A program made the position numbers and the translations under genes. Shown here one piece after another: positions 1 to 8,076 of a stretch of 64,000 nucleotides of DNA (positions are counted from its first letter, which is position 1; every line of letters begins with the position of its first letter). This stretch comes from AC-32 sp963766375 (GTDB lineage Bacteria; Actinomycetota; Thermoleophilia; Gaiellales; Gaiellaceae): NCBI GenBank assembly GCA_963766375.1, contig CAVXZG010000006.1, positions 124,001 to 188,000 on the forward strand. The letters run 5' to 3'. The notes under the pieces were generated by a model. The model worked only from the letters and a program-made list of their open reading frames with translations, searched no databases and had not been told where the DNA came from.

Positions 1-178
1 AGACGATCCGACGCAGCGAAATCGTGTAGCGGCCGTCCTCGGACTCGATCGCGAACGAGCCGTCTGTGCCCTGGCCAAGCGAGCGTTCGAGCTCGTCGAC
101 CGTGTCGGTCTCGACGACCGCGCCCATGATCTGGCCGCCGTCGAAGCCGATCTCGATCCGGACGCGGTCCTCAGCCAA
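1..178 (-). CDS. Partial unknown protein (N-terminus only)
   Basis: The first 59 residues are visible before the gene leaves the left edge of the window. The reading frame opens at a TTG codon (176-178) that overlaps the last 8 bases of the epimerase gene upstream, so the two are probably co-transcribed. The visible part is acidic and looks like a small beta-rich domain (LAEDRVRIEIGFDGGQ near the start, RYTISLRRIV near the edge). I do not recognise a family. The start is inferred from the overlap and the open frame; the only in-frame ATG lies too far inside to be convincing. Confidence 0.55.
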   Translation of the reverse strand, partial: MAEDRVRIEIGFDGGQIMGAVVETDTVDELERSLGQGTDGSFAIESEDGRYTISLRRIV

Positions 179-575
179 CGCTGACGATCTCCGCGAGGAC
201 GCCGTGCGCGGCGTCAGGGTGGACGAACGCGACCTCGAGCCCGAAGAGCCCGCGCCTGGGGCGCTCGTCGATCAGCTCGGCGCCATTGGCCGCAAGCTCG
301 TCGAGCGCGGCGCCGACGTCCGCGACCTCGAACGCGACGTGGTGCATGCCGGGCCCGCGGCTGGTGAGGAACTTGCCGACCGGCGTCTCGTCGCCGAGGG
401 AGGCGAGCAGCTCGACGCGGTCGGCGCCGATCCGCAGACAGGCCGCCTCGACACCCTGGTCGGGAACGGTCTCGCGATGCTCGAGCCGCGCGCCGAAGAG
501 CCGCTCGTATGTTGACAGCGCCTGGTCGAGGTCGTCGACGGCGACGCCGAGGTGATGAATCCCGCGCGGCTCCAC
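171..575 (-). CDS. mce: Methylmalonyl-CoA epimerase
   Basis: A 134-residue protein of the vicinal oxygen chelate fold, which interconverts (R)- and (S)-methylmalonyl-CoA in propionyl-CoA metabolism. Two repeats are visible: IHHLGVAVDDLD near residue 6 and GMHHVAFEV near residue 76. The metal-binding residues expected for the family are present: a His at about 8, Glu 55 (VELL), a His at about 79 and Glu 129 (AEIVSVG). The GTG start at 573-575 places the first beta strand at the N-terminus, as in other epimerases; the longer open frame upstream is antisense to other sequence. It overlaps the next gene by 8 bases. No mutase gene is in the window. Confidence 0.88.
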   Translation of the reverse strand: MEPRGIHHLGVAVDDLDQALSTYERLFGARLEHRETVPDQGVEAACLRIGADRVELLASLGDETPVGKFLTSRGPGMHHVAFEVADVGAALDELAANGAELIDERPRRGLFGLEVAFVHPDAAHGVLAEIVSVG

Positions 576-621
576 GCCGCCGATGCTACCGGCACCGCTT
601 ACGGTGCCGGTGTTCGTGGCT

Positions 622-2124
622 TCAGTCGGCAGCGACGATTCGCACGGTGCCGACGGTCTCGGAGTTCTGCGAATCCGGCTCGATGCCGACGAGCAGCGCT
701 CCGAGCTCGGCCTTGTCGAGCGTTTCCTTCTCGAGCAGGGCCTTGGCGACCCGGTCGAGCGACGCGCGGTGCTTCTGGAGCAGCCGCAGCGCCTCCTCGA
801 AGGCCTCGTCGGTGAGACGTGCCTGCTCATGGTCGCGCAGCCGCTTCGTCTCCTCCGAGAGCGCGTAGTTGTCGGCGCGCATCGTCCGGGACGAGACCTC
901 GGACATGCCGTAGTCGAAGACCATCGCCCGCGCGAGCTCCGTCACGCGCTCGAGGTCGTTCGCGGCGCCGTTGGTGACGCGCCCGAAGACGATCTGCTCT
1001 GCGGCGCGACCGGCGAGATAGACCTTGAGCAGGTCCTCGAACTCCTCGGTCGTGTGCAGGTAGCGCTCCTCGGTCGGCAGGTTGAGCGTGTACCCGAGCG
1101 CCTGCCCGCGCGAGACGATCGTCACCTTGTGCACGGGCAGCAGGTCGCCCGTCAGGTGCGACATGACCGCGTGACCGGCCTCGTGGTAGGCCAGGATCCG
1201 CCGCTCCTTCTCCGTCACGACCTTGCGCTGTTGCAGGCCCGCGACGACACGTTCCATCGCGTCCTCGAAGTCGCACTGCTTGATCGACGTCTGGCTCGAG
1301 CGGCCGGCGAAGATCGCGGCCTCGTTGGCGATGTTCTCGAGCTCGGCGCCCGTGAGGCCTGCCGTCTGGCGGGCGACCGACTTCAGGTCGACGTCCTCGG
1401 CCAGCGGCTTCCCTCTCGTATGGACGAGCAGGATCGCCTCGCGGCCTGCGAGATCGGGCGCCGCAACGAGCACCTGGCGGTCGAAGCGACCGGGCCGCAG
1501 GAGTGCCACGTCGAGGTCCTGGAGACGGTTCGAAGCACCCATCACGACGATCTGCTCGCGCGACTCGAAGCCGTCCAGCTCGACGAGCAGCTGGTTCAGC
1601 GTCTGGTCCTGCTCACGGCTGAAGCCGTGACCCGTGCGCTGCCCGCCAACCGCGTCGAGCTCGTCGATGAAGATGATCGCGGGCGCGTGCTTCCGCGCCT
1701 CGTCGAAGAGCTTGCGGATCCGCGCGGCGCCGAGACCGGCGAACATCTCGACGAACGCCGAGGCGCTCTGCGCGTAGAACTTCGCGCCCGCCTCGCTGGC
1801 GATCGCTTTCGCCAGAAGCGTTTTGCCGGTTCCGGGCGGGCCGTAGAGCAGGATCCCTTTCGGGATGCGCGCCCCGAGCCGGCCGAAGCGCTCCGGCTCG
1901 CGCAGGAAGTCCACGACCTCCGAGAGCTCGGCCTTGGCCTCGTCGAGACCCGCGACGTCGCTCCAGGAGACGGTCGAGGCGGCGGTGATCGTCTTCGCGG
2001 CGCTCACCCTCGGCATCACCTGGAGGGTGCGCCAGAGGATGTAGACCATCAGCACGAGCAGCACCGCGAAGAACAGCGGTAGCCAGTTCGCGACTCCGTC
2101 CCTGAGGAAGACCAACCAATCCAT
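622..2124 (-). CDS. ftsH: FtsH-like AAA+ zinc metalloprotease, short form
   Basis: About 500 residues. One membrane segment (residues 14-31) is followed directly by the AAA+ module: Walker A GPPGTGKT (95-102), Walker B IIFIDELDA (150-158) and a second region of homology around RPGRFDRQ (210). The M41 peptidase domain has the zinc motif HEAGH (314-318) and a downstream Asp in NGAANDLERV. FtsH degrades membrane and soluble proteins using ATP. The usual first transmembrane helix plus extracytoplasmic domain is missing: only one helix precedes the ATPase. This fits a paralogue rather than the main housekeeping FtsH. The ATG at 2122-2124 is chosen because it leaves a sensible N-terminus just before the helix. 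Confidence 0.9.
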   Translation of the reverse strand: MDWLVFLRDGVANWLPLFFAVLLVLMVYILWRTLQVMPRVSAAKTITAASTVSWSDVAGLDEAKAELSEVVDFLREPERFGRLGARIPKGILLYGPPGTGKTLLAKAIASEAGAKFYAQSASAFVEMFAGLGAARIRKLFDEARKHAPAIIFIDELDAVGGQRTGHGFSREQDQTLNQLLVELDGFESREQIVVMGASNRLQDLDVALLRPGRFDRQVLVAAPDLAGREAILLVHTRGKPLAEDVDLKSVARQTAGLTGAELENIANEAAIFAGRSSQTSIKQCDFEDAMERVVAGLQQRKVVTEKERRILAYHEAGHAVMSHLTGDLLPVHKVTIVSRGQALGYTLNLPTEERYLHTTEEFEDLLKVYLAGRAAEQIVFGRVTNGAANDLERVTELARAMVFDYGMSEVSSRTMRADNYALSEETKRLRDHEQARLTDEAFEEALRLLQKHRASLDRVAKALLEKETLDKAELGALLVGIEPDSQNSETVGTVRIVAAD

Positions 2125-2225
2125 GCCCACTCTTGTTATCGACGGCTTTGGCCGCCGAGTCAACTCTCTGGAGACCGCGGCCTCGGCTGCGGGAGCGCTA
2201 ATCGACGCCTCTAGACTAGGGCCGC

Positions 2226-3260
2226 GTGTTGCCGATCCCTCCCCATTTCGACCCCGAGAGCCTCGACCTGGTCTGGCGGGTCCCGTACCAGGAGCGGGCG
2301 CAGGCGGCCGAGGCCTGGGCGCGGGAGCACGGGCTGAAACGAGCTGCGGACGATCGGCTCCGGGTCTGCCTCGTGGCCGTCGACGTCCAGAACACCTTCT
2401 GCATTCCCGGCTTCGAACTGTTCGTCGCGGGGCGCTCGGGGACGGGCGCGATCGACGACAACCGGCGCCTGTGCGAGTTCATCTACCGGAATCTGGACGC
2501 GCTCACGCAGGTCGTGCCCACGCTGGACACGCACCAGGCGATGCAGATCTTCCACGCCGTCTGGCTCGTGGACGAAGACGGCCGGCACCCGGAGCCGTAC
2601 AGTCTGGTCGGCACCGCCGACGTGGAGGCCGGGCGCTGGCGGGCCAACCCGACCGTCGCCGAGACGCTTGGGCTCGAGCCGGAATACGCGCAGCGCCACT
2701 TGCTCCACTACGTGCGTGCGCTCGAGGCAAGCGGCAAGTACCGCCTGACGATCTGGCCCTACCACGCGCTTCTGGGCGGGATCGGCCACGCCCTCGTGTC
2801 CTCGCTCGAGGAGGCGATCTTTTTCCACGGGATCGCGCGGCGGTCGCAGCCCAACTTCCAGGTGAAGGGCTACTCGCCGCTGACCGAGCACTACTCGGTG
2901 CTGGGGCCCGAGGTAACGGAGGGACCCGACGGCGAGCCCATCGCTGAGCAAAACTCAGCGCTGATCGACGAGCTGCTTGCGTTCGACGCCGTCGTGATCG
3001 CGGGCCAGGCGAAGAGTCACTGCGTCGCCTGGACGATCGCCGACCTCCTCGACTCCGCGCTGCTCCGGGAGGAGGGCCTGACGGAAAGGGTGTACCTGCT
3101 CGAGGACTGCACCTCGCCGGTGGTCGTGCCCGGCGTCGTCGATTACACCGACGAAGCGGACGCGGCCTTCGCCCGCTTCGCCGAAGCAGGCATGCATGTC
3201 GTGCGCTCGGACACTCCGATCGAGGAGTGGCCCGGGATCGCAGCGTCCGTGCGGGCCTAG
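2226..3260 (+). CDS. Nicotinamidase-like cysteine hydrolase with large insertion
   Basis: Isochorismatase/nicotinamidase superfamily, 344 residues against about 200 for typical PncA. The catalytic triad can be traced as Asp53 (VDVQNTF), Lys214 (VKGYSPLTEHYSV) and Cys266 (AKSHCVAWT). Metal-site candidates are D101/H103 in DTHQ and H180 in IWPYH, the counterpart of the WPxH signature of nicotinamidases. The extra length sits between the metal site and the Lys (residues 112-175) and at the N-terminus. The convergent neighbour, ending 4 bases away, is nicotinate phosphoribosyltransferase, which uses the product nicotinate, so a role in NAD salvage is likely. Start is GTG at 2226, followed by TTG. 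Substrate is inferred, not shown. Confidence 0.75.
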   Translation: MLPIPPHFDPESLDLVWRVPYQERAQAAEAWAREHGLKRAADDRLRVCLVAVDVQNTFCIPGFELFVAGRSGTGAIDDNRRLCEFIYRNLDALTQVVPTLDTHQAMQIFHAVWLVDEDGRHPEPYSLVGTADVEAGRWRANPTVAETLGLEPEYAQRHLLHYVRALEASGKYRLTIWPYHALLGGIGHALVSSLEEAIFFHGIARRSQPNFQVKGYSPLTEHYSVLGPEVTEGPDGEPIAEQNSALIDELLAFDAVVIAGQAKSHCVAWTIADLLDSALLREEGLTERVYLLEDCTSPVVVPGVVDYTDEADAAFARFAEAGMHVVRSDTPIEEWPGIAASVRA

Positions 3261-3264
3261 TCTC

Positions 3265-4368
3265 CTAGTCGACCAGCTCGAGCCGCGGGTTCTCGCGGAA
3301 GTGGCGGCCGGCTTTGGCCGAAGGCCGCCCGTCGGTCATGACGATGTCGCCGGTGAAGTCGTTCTCGCCGCGGATCAGCGCCGAGCCGACGCCGTAGGAA
3401 TCCACAGGGACGCCCCGGCGCTCGAAGGCCATGATCCGCTCGGCGTCGAAGCCTCCCGAGGCAACGATCTTCACGTGCTCGAAGCCGTCGCGGTCGAGCG
3501 CCTCCCGAACCTTCCAGACGAGCCGCTCGTTGACGCCGCGCGGGTCGAAGTCGCCCATCTCGCCCCAGAGCGACCGGTCGACGAGCTGCCCGGAAGTGTC
3601 GAGCCGCACGCCCCAGAGTCTGGGGCCGAGCGCACGGGCGACCTCGAGGGCCGTCCCCACCGAGTCGTTCTCGTAGTCCACGAGGACCGTGAGGTTGATG
3701 CCGGGATCGATGTTCTCGACGAACTTCGTCGCGGCGAGCACCGTGTTCCCGCCGTAGGCGGCGATCAGCGCGTGCGGCACGGTGCCGACGCCGCGCCCAC
3801 CCCACCAGGAGGCCTGGGCGTCGGAGGTGACGCCGATCTCGGCGCCGACGACCAGCCCCGCAACGTAGGCGGCATAGCCGTCGCCGGTCTGGACGCGATG
3901 GTGGTCGTGACGGGCGGGCATGAAGATGATCGGCTTGCGGTTGGCCGCTTCCAGCACGTGCACGACGTTGGACGTGATCAGCGTGCGGCGTCCGAGCACG
4001 CCGAGGTACACCGTCTCCAGGTGCGCGAACGACGTGTAGTCGCCCTCGATCGTCAGCACTGGCTCGAAGGGCTCGATCCGGTCGCCGTCGTAGAGCGCCT
4101 GCACGGTCAGCGCGTCCCAATCCTCGGCACAGAGCTTGAGCACCGCGATCGCCTCGTCGATCCCGCCGAGGTAGGAGTGCCTCCTCTGGAAGACCTGCAT
4201 CACGACGCGCGGGTGGCGGCCGTCGCGAATCAGTACCTCGCGCGTGTGATTGAAGTAGGCGTCGGTGTAGTAGCCCTCCCGCATCTTCTCGACGGGGAGA
4301 TCGAAGATCTCGGGCGGAAGTCTCCTGGTCGCCGCTGCGGCGCCGGTTCCTTCGGATCGACCGGTCAT
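3265..4368 (-). CDS. pncB: Nicotinate phosphoribosyltransferase
   Basis: A 367-residue protein resembling the NAPRTase family, which joins nicotinate to PRPP to give nicotinate mononucleotide. Supporting features are the N-terminal GYYTDAYF substrate-site motif, the RLDTSGQL segment equivalent to the phosphate-binding region, IVASGGFDAERI, and YGVGSALI near the C-terminus, typical of the type II phosphoribosyltransferase barrel. The ATG at 4366-4368 follows the stop of the DUF1385 gene by one base, indicating co-transcription. The longer open frame upstream reads through the DUF1385 gene in another frame and is not used. The neighbouring nicotinamidase-like gene could supply its substrate. 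Confidence 0.85.
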   Translation of the reverse strand: MTGRSEGTGAAAATRRLPPEIFDLPVEKMREGYYTDAYFNHTREVLIRDGRHPRVVMQVFQRRHSYLGGIDEAIAVLKLCAEDWDALTVQALYDGDRIEPFEPVLTIEGDYTSFAHLETVYLGVLGRRTLITSNVVHVLEAANRKPIIFMPARHDHHRVQTGDGYAAYVAGLVVGAEIGVTSDAQASWWGGRGVGTVPHALIAAYGGNTVLAATKFVENIDPGINLTVLVDYENDSVGTALEVARALGPRLWGVRLDTSGQLVDRSLWGEMGDFDPRGVNERLVWKVREALDRDGFEHVKIVASGGFDAERIMAFERRGVPVDSYGVGSALIRGENDFTGDIVMTDGRPSAKAGRHFRENPRLELVD

Positions 4369-4369
4369 T

Positions 4370-5224
4370 TCAGACGGTCGCACGGGCAGAGCCCGCGCGC
4401 CCTGAGGTCGGCACCGCAAGCGGTGCCTTACGGGCTTGGGTCCGGCCACCGGCGTTTCGCTCCAGCTCGAGACAGGCAGCGAGGGCCGCCTCGGCGACCT
4501 CGAGCTGCTCGGGGGTCGGCTCCGCAGTCGCGAGCCGGTGCTGGAGCTCGTGGCCGGGCCTGGCCAGCGCGCGCGAGATCCGATGCTCGGGGTGGCGCGC
4601 CATCCAGCCGAAGATCTCCGTCGCAGCCGCCAGTGCCCCCAGCTGCGCGGCAAGGCGGGCCGGGGTGCGAAGACGAGCGGGGGCGCGTGCTGCGAGCGCT
4701 CCGCCGACCGCCGAGCTGACCACGAGCGGGCCGAGCATGTGCGAGCCACAGCGCTCGTGCTCGCGAGCGCGTCGCTCGCCGTGCTCGTAGCTGCCGATCG
4801 AGATGTGCTCGGCGCCGTGATAGGCCGCGAGCGCGGAGCCGCGCATCGCCAGCACCGCCGGGGCGAGCGAGAGGATGCCGCCGACGAGCTCGCGGACAAG
4901 CGGGCTCAGGCTGCGGGTTTCCTTCACCGCGCGTACGACCAGTGCGGTGCCGGCCATCGCCGCCAGCACCTGAGGCCGCTGGAACGGGAGCCGAGCCTCG
5001 GGCAGTCGGCGTCGCACTTGAGGCAGGAGCGCAAAGACCTCAGCCATCTTGGCCGGGCCGCGCAGCACGGGATTGCTCACGCGTGAGGCGCGCAGCCGCT
5101 TGTAGTCGGATGCGACCTTCAGCTTGCCGTCGCGGCCTCGAATCGCGCAGGCCCAGGAATTCGGCCCGTGCACGAGCACGCCGTTCACGAGCGCCATGCC
5201 GCCGAGGCGGATCTTGTCCTCCAT
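4370..5224 (-). CDS. DUF1385 family membrane protein
   Basis: 284 residues. The core YHGAEHISIGSYEHGE followed by HERCGSHMLGP matches the His/Cys-rich signature of DUF1385 (YqhQ-like) proteins. The N-terminus has the family opening GGMALVNGVLVHGPNSWA. Hydrophobic stretches around 85-130 and 165-200 suggest membrane association. Function in this family is not established. The last 20 or so codons (KAPLAVP...SARATV) are encoded by a copy of the two-hairpin repeat at 4381-4430, so the C-terminus has probably been extended or replaced by repeat insertion. The gene ends one base before the pncB start. Confidence 0.75.
   Translation of the reverse strand: MEDKIRLGGMALVNGVLVHGPNSWACAIRGRDGKLKVASDYKRLRASRVSNPVLRGPAKMAEVFALLPQVRRRLPEARLPFQRPQVLAAMAGTALVVRAVKETRSLSPLVRELVGGILSLAPAVLAMRGSALAAYHGAEHISIGSYEHGERRAREHERCGSHMLGPLVVSSAVGGALAARAPARLRTPARLAAQLGALAAATEIFGWMARHPEHRISRALARPGHELQHRLATAEPTPEQLEVAEAALAACLELERNAGGRTQARKAPLAVPTSGRAGSARATV
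4381..4430 (+). repeat. Two-hairpin dispersed repeat, copy A
   Basis: Hairpin 1 CACGGGCAGAGCCCGC (4381-4396), linker with CTGAGGTC, and hairpin 2 GGCACCGCAAGCGGTGCC (4410-4427) followed by TTA. It lies inside the 3' end of the DUF1385 gene and encodes its C-terminal residues on the minus strand. Confidence 0.7.
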
Positions 5225-5234
5225 CGAAAGGAGC

Positions 5235-6543
5235 CTAGCGGGAGCCCGTTACCTCGACGGCCGCGTGGCGAAAGCAGCGAACCGCAAGCTCGAGGTCGTC
5301 CACCGCGATCCGCTCGTCGGCCGAATGAATCAACCGTGCCGCGAGCTGCGGGTCCATCGTGCGCATCGGGAAGAAGCCGTAGGTCACCGTTCCGAACGCC
5401 TCGCGCAGCCAGTGGCTGTCGGTGAACCCGGCCACGGAGACGGGCAGCAGGGCTGCGTCCGGCTCGGTCTCCGCGACGAAGCTCGCGACCGCGTCCCAGA
5501 GCGGGCTCTCGATCGTCGAGCGGGTGCCGCCGCGCCCCTCGATCCACTCGAAGTCGTAGTCGCCCTCGCCGAGCACCTCACGCAGCAGGAGCTCCACCTC
5601 GGCCTGTGCCTGACCCGGGAGGAGGCGGCAGTCGACCACGACCTCGCAGAGATGCGGGATCACGTTCCGGCGCTCGGAGGCCGAGATCATCGTCGGCGAG
5701 AGCGTCAGCGAGAGCAGCGGCTCGAGCAGCTCCGCGGCGGACGGATCCACCTCGCGGGCGAGCTCGAGGGCCTCGGCGGCCTCGAGCGGGCGGCCGGCGA
5801 TCGCCTCGACCAGCGCGCTCGTCTCGGGGCCGAGCTGCAGCTCGGGACGGTAGGCCGCAAGCTTCTCGATCAGCGGCGCCGCCTTCACGAGCGCGTTGTC
5901 GGCGATGCCGGGCACCGACGCGTGGCCGGCGCGCCCGTGTCACGCGCAGCCGGAACGGCGAGCTCATCTTCTCCGCGCTCGAGCAGAGGTAGAACGGCCG
6001 GCCCAGGAGCTCGATCCGCTCGCCCGCGCCCTCGTTGAGCGCGTAGTCGGTGCGCACGGCGTCCGGGTGCTCCGCGCAGAGCCAAGGCAGGCCGAATCCC
6101 TCGCCCACCTCCTCGTCGGCGGCCGCCGTGAAGACGAGATCGCCGGCCGGCTCGAACCCCTCGCGCGCGAGCGACGCCAGCGCGACCGCGCTGGCCGCGA
6201 CCTGTCCCTTCATGTCGAGCGCGCCACGGCCCCAGATCTCACCGTCGCGCAGCTCGCCCGACCACGGGTCGACCTGCCACTCGGCAGCATCGGCGACGAC
6301 CGTGTCGGTGTGCGAGAGCAGCATCAGGCTCGGCCCGTCGCCGCTTCCCGGTAGGCGCGCCACGAGGTTCGCGCGCTCCGGGACGCGCGCGTAGAGCTCG
6401 CTCTCGACACCGCTCTCCGCGAGGTAGTCGCGCAGGAGCTCGGCCGCGGCCGTCTCGTTGCCGGGCGGGTTGACCGTGTCGAGCCGGATGAGCTGCTGCA
6501 GCAGCTCGCTCGCTTCGTCGCGCAGATTGGCCGTCTGCGTCAG
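5235..6543 (-). CDS. M20 family metallopeptidase/amidohydrolase (frameshifted)
   Basis: An M20 (ArgE/DapE/CPG2) hydrolase that would cleave a C-N bond in an acylated amino acid or dipeptide. Metal and catalytic motifs in order: SHTDTV (His and following Asp), GRGALDMKG (bridging Asp), AADEEVGEG (catalytic and ligand Glu), dimerisation domain with GRAGHASVPGIADN, and a C-terminal IHSADERI His. A one-base excess near 5936-5942 shifts the frame between RLRVT and GRAGHAS; both sides are well conserved, so this looks like an indel, possibly a sequencing error. No ATG, GTG or TTG precedes the conserved N-terminus (DTVNPPGNE). The best start is CTG at 6541-6543, which overlaps the upstream methyltransferase stop as CTGA. 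Confidence 0.72.
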
Positions 6544-7340
6544 CGGCGCGTCCCCAGCACCAAGAGGTACTCCCGTGCGTGGGCGACGCCGCCGTTGTCC
6601 GGGTAGTTCTGCTCGAAGAAGTCGACCCAGGTGCGGTGGAACTCCTCTCGCCGCTCGTCGTCGAGCGCGTCGGCAGCCGTCTTCGTCGGCCCGTAGCTCG
6701 TCGAGAACACCTGCCAGTACTCCTCGGCGCTGGACGGGCTGTACGTGGAGACGCCGTCCTCGAACTCGAGCTCGAAGTCGCCGCCGAGCAGCTCCTGAAC
6801 GTGCTCCCGGCGGCCCCAGTCGAAGGGAACGCCCGCGCCCTCGGGAGGCGGCGGCTGGAACGGCTTCATCATCCCGAACATCTTGCCGAGGCCGCCGTCG
6901 GGGTCCCAGTTGACGAGCCCGAGACGGCCGCCGCTCTTCGTCACTCGGCCGAGCTCGCTCGCCGTCGCCTCGTGGTCGGGGGCGAACATGACCCCGCAGG
7001 TCGAGGAGACGATGTCGAAGCTCCCGTCACCGAGCGCTTCGAGGCGCTCGCAGTCGCCGACTTGGTAGTCGATCTCGAGGCCCTGCTCGGCGGCACGCTC
7101 TCGAGCGGTGTCGATCAGCGCAGGAGCGAGGTCGATCCCGGTCACCTGCGCGCCTGCTCGGGCAGCGCGTTCCGAGACCGCGCCCGTGCCGCACGCGAGG
7201 TCGAGCCAACGCTCGCCGGCCTCCGGAGCCAGCCGCTCCACGACCACCTCGTGAATGTCAGCGATCGTGTCGGTGACGTTCTGGTAGGGCCCGGAGCCCC
7301 ACATCACGCCCTGCTTCTGCTTCAGCTCCTCGAACGCCAT
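6540..7340 (-). CDS. Class I SAM-dependent methyltransferase
   Basis: 266 residues. The SAM-binding motif I is WLDLACGTGAVSERAA, followed by VTGIDLAPALID (motif Post I) and FDIVSSTCGVMFAPD (motif II), the UbiE/COQ5-like arrangement. The C-terminal half has no cysteine/histidine cluster and gives no clue to the substrate. The ATG overlaps the stop of the tryptophan dioxygenase gene (TGATG), and its own stop overlaps the M20 gene, so the three form one transcription unit. A small-molecule substrate linked to tryptophan breakdown is a guess from context. Confidence 0.8.
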   Translation of the reverse strand: MAFEELKQKQGVMWGSGPYQNVTDTIADIHEVVVERLAPEAGERWLDLACGTGAVSERAARAGAQVTGIDLAPALIDTARERAAEQGLEIDYQVGDCERLEALGDGSFDIVSSTCGVMFAPDHEATASELGRVTKSGGRLGLVNWDPDGGLGKMFGMMKPFQPPPPEGAGVPFDWGRREHVQELLGGDFELEFEDGVSTYSPSSAEEYWQVFSTSYGPTKTAADALDDERREEFHRTWVDFFEQNYPDNGGVAHAREYLLVLGTRR

Positions 7341-8056
7341 CAGCCCTCCTCGATCGAACGTTGAGTCAGTCGGTTCCGCGCGCCCCAGAGCTCCGGGAAG
7401 AAGCGGTACTTGATCAGGCCACCGAGCAGCTCGACCGGGGTGCCCTGGGTGCCCACGACCTCGTCCCCGATCACGCGCGCGACCACGAGGTAGTGGCGCA
7501 TTCGCCAGAGCGCGATTCGCTCGTCCCAGGCGATCAGCAGCTCTGCCAGCTGGTAGAGGTCCTCGTGCTCGCGCCCCTGGACATAGAGATCGACGATCGA
7601 GATCCCCTCGTCGCGCAGGAGCTGCGAGAACACCTGTCCGAGCTGGGGCGTGATTTTTCGGATCTCGCGGAAGCCCGGCGAGTCGAAGCCGCTGCCGTGC
7701 CCGAGCACCTTGCGGATCTCCTGGTACTCCCAGGGCGACATCTGCTCGAGCATGTCGAGCTGACCGATCACGTACCCGACGCACTCGACCGCGCGGCGGA
7801 GTAACCGCTCGGCCGGCGCGAGCTCCTTTTGCTCGAGCAGCCGCGTTGCCTCCTTCACCTCGGTCCAGGCCAGTTGCAGCCAGAGCTCCGAGGCCTGGTG
7901 CACTGTCTGGAAGAGGAGCTCGTCGCGGTGGACCTGCTCGTCCGCGCCTTTCTGGAGCGCGAGGAGGTCGTCGGTGCGGAGGTAGCGCTCGTAGTCGCTC
8001 GCGCCCTCGCCCGAGAGAACGGGCTGCGTGTAGTCCTCCGCTCCGCCAGTTGTCAC
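7340..8056 (-). CDS. kynA: Tryptophan 2,3-dioxygenase
   Basis: 238 residues. Heme enzyme that opens the indole ring of L-tryptophan to N-formylkynurenine. The family signature is visible: FQTVHQASELWLQ with the distal-pocket His, GSGFDSPGFREIRK (substrate carboxylate region), and WRMRHYLVVARVIG with the proximal heme-ligand His, followed by GTQGTPVELL. The GTG at 8054-8056 gives a short N-terminus before YTQPVLSGEGASDYERYL, typical of bacterial enzymes. It is divergent from rarA with only 20 bases between the start codons. Kynurenine formamidase and kynureninase are not recognised nearby. Confidence 0.9.
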   Translation of the reverse strand: MTTGGAEDYTQPVLSGEGASDYERYLRTDDLLALQKGADEQVHRDELLFQTVHQASELWLQLAWTEVKEATRLLEQKELAPAERLLRRAVECVGYVIGQLDMLEQMSPWEYQEIRKVLGHGSGFDSPGFREIRKITPQLGQVFSQLLRDEGISIVDLYVQGREHEDLYQLAELLIAWDERIALWRMRHYLVVARVIGDEVVGTQGTPVELLGGLIKYRFFPELWGARNRLTQRSIEEG

Positions 8057-8076
8057 GGCGGGAGCATACTTCCCGC

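Noticed and set aside
583..2082. 499-codon + strand frame antisense to ftsH
   Set aside because: Composition is Arg/Glu/Leu-rich with no domain; the opposite strand encodes a complete AAA+ protease. High GC gives long open antisense frames.
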